Positions 1-6,496 of a stretch of DNA of 10,489 nucleotides are shown here, in pieces. Below the pieces are notes generated by a model. That model was not told where the DNA came from. It ran no database searches and was given only the letters and a program-made list of their open reading frames with translations. Every line of letters begins with the position of its first letter. The stretch's first letter is position 1. The position numbers and the translations under genes were made by a program. Source of the stretch: Alphaproteobacteria bacterium (GTDB lineage Bacteria > Myxococcota_A > UBA796 > GCA-2862545); contig JACKEQ010000080.1 in assembly GCA_020632885.1 (NCBI GenBank), positions 1 through 10,489 on the forward strand. The letters run 5' to 3'.

Positions 1-1
1 G

Positions 2-484
2 CATGTCTTCGCCCGCCTTCAGCGCATCCCGGACGTTCTGGCCGTGGCGGAGCAGATCGAGCGGGACGGGAGCCCGGACGAGCTGAATCGTCTGCTCGCG
101 CATCTGGCGTCCATCTCCCCCGGCAAGAGCAAGGCGCTCGACCGGCTGATCGACCTGGTCGGCACGCTGCCGCATCCCGCCGCCGCATCCACTGCCGAGG
201 GGCTGCGCAGACGGGTCCACTACCGCCGGGTGCCTCGTGCCGACCTCACGCTCCGCATCTTCGATCGCGTGGAGGACTGGGCATTCCAGCTCGAAGACGC
301 ATTCGGCGACATCACGGAGATCCCGCCCGCCCGCGCCGGCCTGTTCGTGAAGATGGCCGAGGATCTCTGCAATCTTCACTCCGCCGGGGACTGGCGGGAG
401 GCCGCCGAGGGGCTGACAGCCGCCAACTTCCACGACCTCGCGGCTGTCTTCGAGAACCGCGCGAGAGAGCTCACCAGTCCGTGA
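2..484 (+). CDS. 3' end of an unrecognised gene (partial)
   Basis: The reading frame is open from base 2 to the TGA at 482-484, giving 160 residues with no start needed inside the window. A GTG at 44 could serve as a start, but the residues upstream of it (HVFARLQRIPDVLAVAEQ) read as normal protein, so the gene most likely begins before the window. The product is soluble, mostly helical in appearance and rich in Ala, Leu, Arg, Asp and Glu. It has no signal peptide, membrane segment or catalytic motif that I can recognise. Its last codons overlap by 14 bp with the convergent peptidase-like gene on the other strand. I do not recognise the family; a helical regulatory or scaffold protein is possible, but nothing seen favours any function. 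Confidence 0.6.
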   Translation, partial: HVFARLQRIPDVLAVAEQIERDGSPDELNRLLAHLASISPGKSKALDRLIDLVGTLPHPAAASTAEGLRRRVHYRRVPRADLTLRIFDRVEDWAFQLEDAFGDITEIPPARAGLFVKMAEDLCNLHSAGDWREAAEGLTAANFHDLAAVFENRARELTSP

Positions 485-1406
485 GCGAGCGGGGCTGTGT
501 GGCCGTCTCGCTGTGCCGGAAGGTGTGCAGGAAGTCGGTGAAGCCGCGATCGTAGTCGGAGATGCCGTTCTGACCCGTCAGGCGCATGCGCTGGTCGTAG
601 ACCTTCCGCAACGCTTCGCTCACCCGCGAGGGCTTCTCGTCGCTCGGGCCGTACTGGTGCAGCCACTTCCGGACTTCCGACCGAAGGGGCAGGGACGCGA
701 GCTCGAGGTCGAAGAGCCGGGGGTCACGACCCGAGAGCACCGCGAGGTTGCGCTGGAGCCGCTCGGCACGGGCCGCCTGGACGAACACGGCGTTGCCCGA
801 GGTACGGAGCGCGAGGTGGGCGATGGCCTGCGCGTGCAGCTCCTTGAGGTAGCCCTTGCGATGGCAGAACTCGTGCGCGATGACGTGCGGCTCGAGGATC
901 CCGGTGTCCTGGAAGATGGCGACGTCGCCGCTGATGGCGTCGCACGAGCCGATGGCGAACGGGAACGCGATGCGGCTGATCGTGAACCCGCGGATCGCGT
1001 CGCTCGTGATGATCTCCTGACCCGTGATGTTCGCGATGAAGCGCGTCAGGAGCCTGTTGATCTCCACCGCCGCCTCTTCGCGGGGGATCTTCTCCTCGGT
1101 CCACGCGTCCGACATGCGCTCCGAGAGCCCTCGGCACTCCTCACGACGCTGCGCGTTGGTCATCGGGATCAACGTGCTCACGTCCGCGCCGAACGCTGCC
1201 TGGAAGTCGATGGGACGGACCCCCCGACGGGCGAACCAGTCGCGGGCGGCGCTGCCCACGTAGTACCCGAGGGCGCCGGCCATCACGACCTGCCCGGGCC
1301 CGGATGTGGCCAACAGGAGCCGCGAGGCCATGGGCGCACCGACGATGAGGTCGGCCAGCGCGACAGGGGTGTGGGTGGCCTTCTGGGGGATGACGATGCG
1401 TTCCAT
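471..1406 (-). CDS. DUF3810-like zinc metallopeptidase candidate
   Basis: The product is 311 residues from the ATG at 1406. A zinc-peptidase HExxH motif is visible at residues 178-182 (HEFCH), followed by RKGYLKELHAQAIAHLAL. This resembles the DUF3810 family pattern recalled as HEhaHqrGfarEdEANflAyL. E189 and H191 fall where that family has its downstream acidic residues, so either could be the third zinc ligand; the usual Glu of the EAN triplet appears to be His here. The C-terminal stretch DYDRGFTDFLHTF also resembles the end of DUF3810 proteins. A mildly hydrophobic region at about 25-52 could be a weak membrane anchor. The frame continues upstream to 1592, but that extension is Arg/Ser/Pro-rich and overlaps the rplC terminator, so I reject it. 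No Shine-Dalgarno precedes 1406; a TACGAT -10-like box at 1413-1418 would give a leaderless message. Substrate unknown. Confidence 0.7.
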   Translation of the reverse strand: MERIVIPQKATHTPVALADLIVGAPMASRLLLATSGPGQVVMAGALGYYVGSAARDWFARRGVRPIDFQAAFGADVSTLIPMTNAQRREECRGLSERMSDAWTEEKIPREEAAVEINRLLTRFIANITGQEIITSDAIRGFTISRIAFPFAIGSCDAISGDVAIFQDTGILEPHVIAHEFCHRKGYLKELHAQAIAHLALRTSGNAVFVQAARAERLQRNLAVLSGRDPRLFDLELASLPLRSEVRKWLHQYGPSDEKPSRVSEALRKVYDQRMRLTGQNGISDYDRGFTDFLHTFRHSETATQPRSLTDW

Positions 1407-1412
1407 GCACCG

Positions 1413-1418
1413 ATCGTA
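1413..1418 (-). promoter_or_regulatory. possible -10 box for leaderless start of the peptidase-like gene
   Basis: TACGAT on the minus strand ends six bases before the ATG at 1406, which would put transcription start at or next to the initiation codon. This fits the absence of a Shine-Dalgarno sequence there. No good -35 box is visible 16-18 bp upstream, so this is a weak call. Confidence 0.25.
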
Positions 1419-1455
1419 ACCCCCGTCGACCCCGCGACGACCCCCGGACACACGA

Positions 1456-1489
1456 GAGCCCCGCCGTCTGCAGGAGACGGACGGGGCTC
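1456..1489 (-). terminator. hairpin downstream of rplC
   Basis: The arms AGCCCCG-CCGTCT and AGACGGACGGGGCT pair over about 13 bp with one bulged base and a 5-base loop, extended by an outer G-C pair. It begins 12 bp after the rplC stop, inside the gap before the next gene. There is no clear T-run on either side, so it may be an imperfect intrinsic terminator or an mRNA-stabilising stem. It would isolate rplC from the peptidase-like gene. Confidence 0.6.
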
Positions 1490-1500
1490 CGGTGCTGCGA

Positions 1501-2160
1501 TCAGGCCTTCTTGACGGCCTGACGCACGGTGAGGAGCGAGCCGTTGGGGCCCGGCACGCCACCGCGCACGAACAGGAGGTTCCGCTCGGCATCGATCCGC
1601 GCGATCTCCAGGTTCTGCACCGTGACCTGCTCGTTGCCCATGCGGCCGCCCATCTTCTTGCCCTTCATGACGTGACCGGGCGTGAGACGGGTGCCGATCG
1701 AGCCGCCGTGACGGAAGAACTCGTGGGTACCGTGGGTGCTGATGAAGCCCTTGAAGTTGTGGCGCTTCATGACGCCCGCGGTGCCCTTGCCCTTGGAGAC
1801 GCCCACGACGTCGACCTTGCCGCCCTCGGCGAACACGTCGGCGATCGCGACAGCCTGGCCACGCTCGTAGGACGACGCGTCGGCCAGGCGGATCTCGCGC
1901 ACCATGGCGGGCGGGTTCTCGCCGCGACCTGCAGCCGTGTTGTGGCCGGTCTCGGCCTTGGTGGCGCGGGACGCCTTCTTCTCGGAGAAGCCGAGCTGGA
2001 TGGCGTCGTAGCCGTCCGGACCCGCCTTGGTCTTGACCTGGAGGACCGTGCAGGGACCGGCCTCGAGGACCGTGCAGGCGACGACCTCGCCGTCCTCCTT
2101 GAAGTACTGGGTCATACCGACCTTGCGGGCGATCAGGCCCATCATCTCGTTCGCCATCAT
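1501..2160 (-). CDS. rplC: 50S ribosomal protein L3
   Basis: L3 is an early-assembling 23S rRNA-binding protein whose long loop reaches the peptidyl-transferase centre. The 219-residue product shows the family signatures in order: GLIARKVGMTQ near the N-terminus, VSKGKGTAGVMKRHNF in the middle, then HGGSIGTRLTPGHVMKGKKMGGRMGN and DAERNLLFVRGGVPGPNGS. Length matches bacterial L3. GGAGG at 2163-2167 lies only 2 bases before the first ATG (2160) but 5 before the second (2157), so initiation at 2157 is plausible; a third option starts at MMGLIARK, nearer the usual L3 N-terminus. The residue aligning with E. coli Gln150, the PrmB methylation site, is Leu. Unusually, neither rpsJ nor rplD/rplW is adjacent: upstream is an outer-membrane protein gene, downstream a peptidase on the same strand. 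It may share a transcript with the barrel gene 75 bp upstream. Confidence 0.97.
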   Translation of the reverse strand: MMANEMMGLIARKVGMTQYFKEDGEVVACTVLEAGPCTVLQVKTKAGPDGYDAIQLGFSEKKASRATKAETGHNTAAGRGENPPAMVREIRLADASSYERGQAVAIADVFAEGGKVDVVGVSKGKGTAGVMKRHNFKGFISTHGTHEFFRHGGSIGTRLTPGHVMKGKKMGGRMGNEQVTVQNLEIARIDAERNLLFVRGGVPGPNGSLLTVRQAVKKA

Positions 2161-2235
2161 GGCCTCCGCATTGGACGACGCGCCTACGCGCCCCGTCTTA
2201 CGTGGGTGTGTGTGTTCTGGCCGCTACCGTCGCGG

Positions 2236-2955
2236 CTAGAACGTGTACTTCATGTACCCGGACGCGTCGACCCCGAAGTCGAGACCCAGGTACATGACGA
2301 AGCTGGCATCGATCCCGATGCTGAAGTGCGAGAGCTTGGTGTAGTACTCCACCGTGGGCCCCGCGAGGATCAAGGGGAGAGGCGTGTTCTGCACCGGGCT
2401 CGGCACGTTGCCCCAGGGGCCGTTTAGCACCTGGAGCTGGTACTGCTCGGGGTCCAGCAGGAGGGGCGCGTACGCCACGCCACCGCCGGCTCGGACGCCC
2501 AGACCCAGGCGCTTGGTGAGGTAGGTGCTGTATTCGCCGGCCACGCCACCCGCGAAGGTGTGGAGATCGCCCTGGTGATGGAGGCCGAGCTGGATGGCCT
2601 GGACCATCCGTGCGTCGAAGTACTTGGCGCCGTTGTTGAGCCCCTGGTGGAAGAAGACCTCGACGGCGGCGGACGACTTCTCCTTGTCGACGACGTCCAT
2701 GCCCACCGTGAGCGCCAGAGAGGTTCCCGGCGAGAGAAGCCCGCGGCTGGCGCGCGGCCCGAGGAAGGCGAGAGACCCGACGTTGGACTTCACGTAGGTG
2801 CCGCGGACGATGTCGCGCACCTCGGAGGCGCTGCGCGCGCTCTTCTTCGCCTTGGCCCGACCGTCCAGGTCCTCCTGATCGTCGGCCCGCGCGTCCGACA
2901 CCAGGGTCGGGCCGATGAAGGCGAAGGCAGCGAGGACGGCAAGGATCTTCTGCAT
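2236..2955 (-). CDS. CglE-like outer-membrane beta-barrel protein
   Basis: The product is 239 residues. It begins with a signal peptide (MQKILAVLAAFAFIGPTLVSDARA) with probable cleavage before DDQED. A short charged stretch follows, then alternating strands rich in Gly, Tyr and Phe, ending in SGYMKYTF. A C-terminal Phe is the usual signal for BAM-dependent barrel insertion. The late segment GPTVEYYTKLSHFSIGIDAS resembles the myxobacterial family named adventurous gliding motility protein CglE; this match is from memory. The start is fixed by the signal peptide, since the frame upstream of 2955 is a shadow of the next gene. The Shine-Dalgarno is weak. It lies 68 bp after the double-domain periplasmic gene and probably belongs to the same transcript. 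Likely role: the outer-membrane part of the trans-envelope complex formed with the AgmX/PglI proteins. A generic porin-like barrel is the alternative. Confidence 0.75.
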   Translation of the reverse strand: MQKILAVLAAFAFIGPTLVSDARADDQEDLDGRAKAKKSARSASEVRDIVRGTYVKSNVGSLAFLGPRASRGLLSPGTSLALTVGMDVVDKEKSSAAVEVFFHQGLNNGAKYFDARMVQAIQLGLHHQGDLHTFAGGVAGEYSTYLTKRLGLGVRAGGGVAYAPLLLDPEQYQLQVLNGPWGNVPSPVQNTPLPLILAGPTVEYYTKLSHFSIGIDASFVMYLGLDFGVDASGYMKYTF

Positions 2956-3023
2956 GGCAACAACCCACGGGGAGAGTCCGCGGGAGCATATCCGATCGCG
3001 GACCTCACGCCCACCCCGGAGGA

Positions 3024-3680
3024 TCAGGGCGTAGCGAAGCCGATCGGGTAGACGACCTCGGTGACGGTCGGTGTGGTGGGCTTGTCGAAGGTGAGCCCCT
3101 GGACGCGCCCGACGACGCACTCGGAGAAGAGGTCGGGGTTGCCATCGGCGGAGGCCGCCGTGACCTTGCCATCGGCCGCGATCGTGAACTTCGTGACCAC
3201 GACGTCGGGCACGGGGACGCTCGCCGTGCGGGCCTTGCGCGCGCAGAAGTCGAACTGCTGGCGGTTCTGGTCGAGCTTGGTCCGGACCTGCTGCTCGGTG
3301 AGCGAGCCGTTCACCCAGAGCTGGCCAGGCTTGGGGCCCTCGGGGTCCAGGGGATCGTCGAGCGACGGCAGCGACGCCATCCAGACGTACGTGGTGGGCC
3401 CGCTGTCCTGGTTGGGCACGAGGCGGAGCTTGAGGGCCTCGCTGTAGAGGCACTGGAGCATGGCGGGATCCGTGCCTGCGGACATGCTGTACTTCGCATC
3501 GGTGACCAGCCCGTCCGCGCCGACCGTGACGTGGAGCTTGGCGGGGCCGGGCGTGCTGGCGAAGCACTTGGCGATGGTGGCCTTTCGCGTGTTCACGGCC
3601 ACGTGGAGGTCGCGTGTGGGCCGGGCCCCTTCGAGGATCTCGAAGGTGGTGGCGTGGGCGGTCAGCATCATCAACAACAT
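3024..3680 (-). CDS. secreted protein with two degenerate AgmX/PglI C-terminal-like domains
   Basis: The product is 218 residues from the ATG at 3680, chosen because GGAGG sits 5 bases upstream and because this start exposes a short signal-like segment (MLLMMLTAHA). Two copies of a TonB-C-like fold are visible. The first, at about residues 28-90, has KCF, then LHVTVGADGLVTDAKYS, then QCLYSEALKLRLV. The second, at about 127-215, has FDFCARKAR, then VVVTKFTIAADGKVTAAS, then ECVVGRVQGLTF and VVYPIGFA. They parallel the AgmX C-terminal pattern IRYCYQREL, IVIKFVIAKDGSVSSAS, QCIVGRFMRMKF, VSYPFLF. Each copy keeps one early and one late Cys (39/77 and 146/188), probably a disulfide. There is no long TM anchor, so the protein is probably periplasmic or loosely tethered. 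It probably partners the anchored AgmX/PglI proteins or the adjacent barrel. No exact family name is known to me. Confidence 0.72.
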   Translation of the reverse strand: MLLMMLTAHATTFEILEGARPTRDLHVAVNTRKATIAKCFASTPGPAKLHVTVGADGLVTDAKYSMSAGTDPAMLQCLYSEALKLRLVPNQDSGPTTYVWMASLPSLDDPLDPEGPKPGQLWVNGSLTEQQVRTKLDQNRQQFDFCARKARTASVPVPDVVVTKFTIAADGKVTAASADGNPDLFSECVVGRVQGLTFDKPTTPTVTEVVYPIGFATP

Positions 3681-3685
3681 CTCGA

Positions 3686-3690
3686 CCTCC
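3686..3690 (-). promoter_or_regulatory. ribosome binding site deciding the 3680 start
   Basis: GGAGG lies five bases before the ATG at 3680 and selects it over the upstream in-frame ATGs at 3734 and 3704, which have no such site and would bury the signal peptide. Confidence 0.8.
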
Positions 3691-3702
3691 TGGCGGACCG
3701 CC

Positions 3703-3731
3703 ATTCTGCGCGTCGCCGCATGGCATCGCAA
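3703..3731 (-). promoter_or_regulatory. sigma-70-like promoter of the double-domain gene
   Basis: On the minus strand, TTGCGA (3726-3731, four of six matches to TTGACA) and CAGAAT (3703-3708, four of six to TATAAT) are separated by exactly 17 bp. Predicted transcription start is near 3696, leaving a leader of about 16 bases containing the GGAGG site. The -35 box touches the palindrome at 3730-3753. Confidence 0.5.
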
Positions 3732-3753
3732 CACCCGTGGGACGTCGGGTGTT
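3730..3753. promoter_or_regulatory. inverted repeat abutting the -35 box, possible operator
   Basis: Perfect 8-bp arms AACACCCG (3730-3737) and CGGGTGTT (3746-3753) flank an 8-base spacer. The proximal arm overlaps two bases of the predicted -35 box, and the repeat array begins six bases beyond the distal arm. Position and symmetry fit a dimeric regulator site. A transcript hairpin is the alternative if transcription starts upstream of it. Confidence 0.45.
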
Positions 3754-3758
3754 CCCGG

Positions 3759-4062
3759 TGGGGGTCAGACCTTCGGGTGGGGTCAGACCTCCCGGGTGGG
3801 GTCAGACCTCCGCGGTGGGGTCAGACCTCCGGGCGGGGTCAGACCTCCGGGGTGGGGTCAGACTTCCGGGGTGGGGTCAGACCTCCGGGGTGCGGTCAGA
3901 CCTCCGGGGTGGGGTCAGACCTCCGGGGTGCGGTCAGACCTCCGGGTGCAGACCTCCGGGTGGGGTCAGACCTCCGGGTGGGGTCAGACCTCCGGGGTCA
4001 GACCTCCGGGTGGGGTCAGACCCCCGGGGTGGGGTCAGACCTCCGGGGTGGGGTCAGACCCG
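3759..4062. repeat. 17-copy tandem array of an 18-19 bp GGTCAGAC repeat
   Basis: The unit is close to GGTCAGACCTCCGGGGTGG. GGTCAGAC begins at 3763, 3781, 3800, 3819, 3837, 3856, 3875, 3894, 3913, 3932, 3964, 3982, 3996, 4014, 4033 and 4052, with one damaged copy near 3946 (GGTGCAGAC, a 4-base deletion). Spacing is 18 or 19 bp, except for 14-bp steps at the damaged copy and at 3982-3996. The eight-base core is identical in sixteen copies, while the following bases vary (CTTCGG, CTCCCG, CTCCGC, TTCCGG, CCCCGG). Adjacent GGGGTGGGG blocks give G-quadruplex potential on the plus strand. The array fills most of the gap between a terminator and the promoter of the 3680 gene. It has no unique spacers like a CRISPR and no transposase nearby. 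It may be a multi-site protein-binding array or a minisatellite. Confidence 0.93.
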
Positions 4063-4076
4063 GGCCCTGAGACAGA

Positions 4077-4111
4077 AGAGGCCGCGGGCGTCGTGGACGC
4101 GCGCGGCCTCT
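4077..4111 (-). terminator. intrinsic terminator of the FHA-AgmX gene
   Basis: A 10-bp stem (AGAGGCCGCG with CGCGGCCTCT), one G/G mismatch, then a 5-bp stem (GCGTC with GACGC) and a 3-base GTG loop form a nearly perfect hairpin 18 bp after the stop at 4130. On the minus strand it is followed by TCTGTCTC, a modest T-rich run. It should end the upstream transcript before the repeat array. Confidence 0.8.
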
Positions 4112-4129
4112 GCGGGATCCCGCCGGCGA

Positions 4130-6163
4130 TCAGCCCGGCGAGAAGAGGAACGGGTAGGAGACGATGACGATGCCGCCGCCCTTGGGCTCCGGGAACTTCA
4201 TCCGCATGAACCGCCCGACGATGCACTGCTCGACCGGAGCGCTGTTCATCGTGGACTCCTTCTTGCTCGCGCTGCTCACGGAGCCGTCCTTCGCGATGAC
4301 GAACTTGATGACGATCTTGCCGCCCAGGCTCGGCTTCTTGGCGAGCTCGCGCTGGTAGCAGTACCGGATCTGGTTCATGTTCCGCTTGATGACGGCATCG
4401 ATGAGGGAGCGGTCGAGAGCACCGAGGATGATGGGGTCGCCACCGACCTTGCCGATGCCGCCCTCGCCCTTGGCGCCGAAGTTGCCGCCGCCGCTGCCGT
4501 AGCCGCTCTTGCCGGAGCCCATGCCCTTGGTGCCGAGGCCGCCGAGGCCGCCCGCGGTGCCGCCGCCACCGAGGCCGGAGCCGCGGGAGCCGAGACCGCC
4601 AGCGCCGATCTGCGTGCCCTTCACACCGATGAGACCACCGACGCCGCCCGTGAGCGAGCTGTCGAGGGCGGACGAGCCGAACACGCCGTCCATGCCGCCA
4701 GCGTCCTGCATGGCGCCGAGGAGACCCGCGTTCTCCGCGATCTCACGGTCCTTCTGGGCCTTCTGGATGTCGACCTTGTTGCCCTTGGCCTTCTCCATCT
4801 TGGCGTCTTTCTTGCCGACCTTGCCCTCGTCTTCCTTGGCCTTCGCGCCTTCACCGGCGTCCGGGTTGGCCTCGGGCTTCTTGTCCATCTTCTCCTCGGG
4901 CTCCGGCTTGTCGATGGTCATCTCGACGAAGCGGTCCGGGATCTCGTCCACACCGAGGCTCGGACGCGGCGGCATGAAGTAGATGATCAGGCCGAACATC
5001 AGGCCCAGGAAGCCCATGAACGCGCTGATGGCGATGAAGGGGTAGTCGGGGTCCTCCGCGGCGCGAGACAGCAGCTTGCTGCCCGCCAGGACCTTGTGCG
5101 AGAAGTACGTGACCCCCTCGATGTCCACGGCGAGGCGGACGTCGTCGGTGACCGGGATCGTGTACTCGTTGCCGTCGACCGACGCGCGGCCGGCCTGGAC
5201 GAGCTGCTCGAAGGAGTACCGCTTGTCCTCGATGTCGACGAAGCCGTCCCAGGTCTTGTCGACGTGCGCGACGTACTGCTCGTTCTCGAAGGTGAACAGG
5301 TCGTGGTCACGCTTGCCCGGGAGGTTCTCGGTGGGCGCGTAGAAGTCGTTGCGCCAGCTGCTGTAGACCTCGGACCACATGGGCGGGGTGAACGGCAGGA
5401 CGAGGTTCAGCGGCGCGGGGATCCACCCCATGTCGACGCCGAGGAAGTGCCAGCGGTGGCCGAGGCTCGAGCCGATGGTGACCTTCTGCCCGGTGTGCGG
5501 GAAGTGGCGGCTGTCCATCAGGGTGTCGCCCCAGACCTGGTTGACCTCCAGGACCTTGGGACGCTTCACGTTCACGCCGATGTTGTGCGTGGCCGTGCCG
5601 GCGCGCATCACGAAGGACATGCCGTCCTCGATGATCACGTCGTCCTCGAACTCGATGTCGCCCTCCTCCTCGATGTTCGCCGTGCGGAACGTGCCGGACG
5701 CGGCCGCGGCGGCCATGGGCGCCGCAGCGACGGGCGCGACGGGGGCCTGACGGACGGGCTGTGGCGCGGGCGTGGGGCGCGGAGCGGCCTCCTGCGTGGG
5801 CTCCTCACGGGGGAACTCCGTGGGCTCCTCCTCGGCGATGCCAGGTGCGACGCCAGCGCCCTCGATGGTGACGCGGAACCGGAGGATGCCGACGAAGAAC
5901 TCGTCGCCGGAGCGGAGCTGGGCGCTCGGGACGCGCTTCCCCTGGAAGATCGTGCCCTGCTTGCTGTTCAGGTCGAGCAGCATGACGGAGCCGTCGGGCT
6001 CCATGTTGAGCACGCAGTGGATGTCGGAGACGCTGCCGTCGTCGACCCGGAACAGGGCCGACTGGCCACGTCCGATCGTCACGCTCGGCTCGCTGAAGCG
6101 TTGCCGCGCGATGAGATCGGCGCCTCGGAAGACCTCGAAGGCCAGGACGTTGGATGCACTCAT
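4130..6163 (-). CDS. FHA-domain, single-pass AgmX/PglI C-terminal domain protein
   Basis: The product is 677 residues from the ATG at 6163, chosen because TGAGGA precedes it by 7 bases and the FHA fold begins soon after; a start at 6199 would add 12 residues. Domains in order: FHA (about 8-100) with GRGQSALF, VSDIHCVL and LNSKQGTIFQG, so it probably binds phosphothreonine; an Ala/Pro linker (about 115-157); a second cytoplasmic domain (about 190-365) containing GHRWHFLGVDMGW; one TM helix (about 375-397, FIAISAFMGFLGLMFGLIIYF); a Lys/Glu-rich arm (about 418-480); a glycine-rich stretch (about 500-575); and the C-terminal TonB-C-like domain (about 580-677) with IRYCYQREL, KFVIAKDGSVSSAS, QCIVGRF and VSYPFLF. 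The architecture resembles myxobacterial GltG/PglI-type inner-membrane proteins, which carry signals or force across the periplasm. It probably shares a transcript with the CglF-like gene 60 bp upstream. Confidence 0.9.
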   Translation of the reverse strand: MSASNVLAFEVFRGADLIARQRFSEPSVTIGRGQSALFRVDDGSVSDIHCVLNMEPDGSVMLLDLNSKQGTIFQGKRVPSAQLRSGDEFFVGILRFRVTIEGAGVAPGIAEEEPTEFPREEPTQEAAPRPTPAPQPVRQAPVAPVAAAPMAAAAASGTFRTANIEEEGDIEFEDDVIIEDGMSFVMRAGTATHNIGVNVKRPKVLEVNQVWGDTLMDSRHFPHTGQKVTIGSSLGHRWHFLGVDMGWIPAPLNLVLPFTPPMWSEVYSSWRNDFYAPTENLPGKRDHDLFTFENEQYVAHVDKTWDGFVDIEDKRYSFEQLVQAGRASVDGNEYTIPVTDDVRLAVDIEGVTYFSHKVLAGSKLLSRAAEDPDYPFIAISAFMGFLGLMFGLIIYFMPPRPSLGVDEIPDRFVEMTIDKPEPEEKMDKKPEANPDAGEGAKAKEDEGKVGKKDAKMEKAKGNKVDIQKAQKDREIAENAGLLGAMQDAGGMDGVFGSSALDSSLTGGVGGLIGVKGTQIGAGGLGSRGSGLGGGGTAGGLGGLGTKGMGSGKSGYGSGGGNFGAKGEGGIGKVGGDPIILGALDRSLIDAVIKRNMNQIRYCYQRELAKKPSLGGKIVIKFVIAKDGSVSSASKKESTMNSAPVEQCIVGRFMRMKFPEPKGGGIVIVSYPFLFSPG

Positions 6164-6223
6164 CTGGGTTTCCTCAGTCCGGCGGGAGGGCGCGGACACG
6201 GAGAGGGAGGGGAGGGACGGGAG

Positions 6224-6496
6224 CTACTTGACCTCGTCCACAGACTGCTTCATCTCGGTGTCGAAGCTCTCCCGGAGCTTGATGAGCGGGTTGAACTCCG
6301 TCTTGCGGCGCTCCACGGTGAGCGTGCCCTGGGGCTTGACCAGCTCACCGGTGACGTCGACGCCGTCGAAGTCGATCTCGGTGCGCTCCTTGTACTTCAC
6401 CTCGCGCGTGTCGGTGTCCAGGTCGTCCTGCGCGAACGCGGCGGTGGAGAACAGGGGCAGGAGCAGCGCGAAGGCGAAGCGGGTGGTGCGGTCCAT
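6224..6496 (-). CDS. CglF-like small secreted protein
   Basis: The product is 90 residues with a clear signal peptide (MDRTTRFAFALLLPLFSTAAFA, cleavage before QDD). The mature part, EVKYKERTEIDFDGVDVTGELVKPQG followed by ERRKTEFNPLIKLRESFDTEM, resembles a short periplasmic family in gliding and AgmX clusters that I recall as CglF; this name is from memory. The pattern (I/F)DF..V.V.GEL.KP.G....RR+..F..LI+.R..F is the useful signature. GAGGAA at 6501-6506 is a good Shine-Dalgarno for the ATG at 6496. No Cys follows the signal peptide, so it is not a lipoprotein. It lies 60 bp before the FHA-AgmX gene and probably forms an operon with it, supplying a periplasmic component. The 199-bp gap upstream carries a pair of TCGTCA boxes. 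Confidence 0.75.
   Translation of the reverse strand: MDRTTRFAFALLLPLFSTAAFAQDDLDTDTREVKYKERTEIDFDGVDVTGELVKPQGTLTVERRKTEFNPLIKLRESFDTEMKQSVDEVK

Noticed and set aside
1407..1592. N-terminal extension of the peptidase-like protein to 1592
   Set aside because: It overlaps the rplC 3' end and hairpin and reads as Arg/Ser/Pro-rich sequence unlike a domain.
2220..2236. Hairpin GCCGC/GCGGC at the end of the barrel gene as a terminator
   Set aside because: Only five strong pairs, it overlaps the stop codon, and no T-run follows; read-through toward rplC seems as likely.
2236..3726. A 496-codon version of the barrel gene starting at 3726
   Set aside because: The upstream part is an out-of-frame shadow of the 3024-3680 gene; the signal peptide beginning at 2955 marks the true start.
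3759..4062. CRISPR-like array
   Set aside because: The units are 18-19 bp with the whole unit repeated. There are no unique spacers of about 30 bp and no cas genes.
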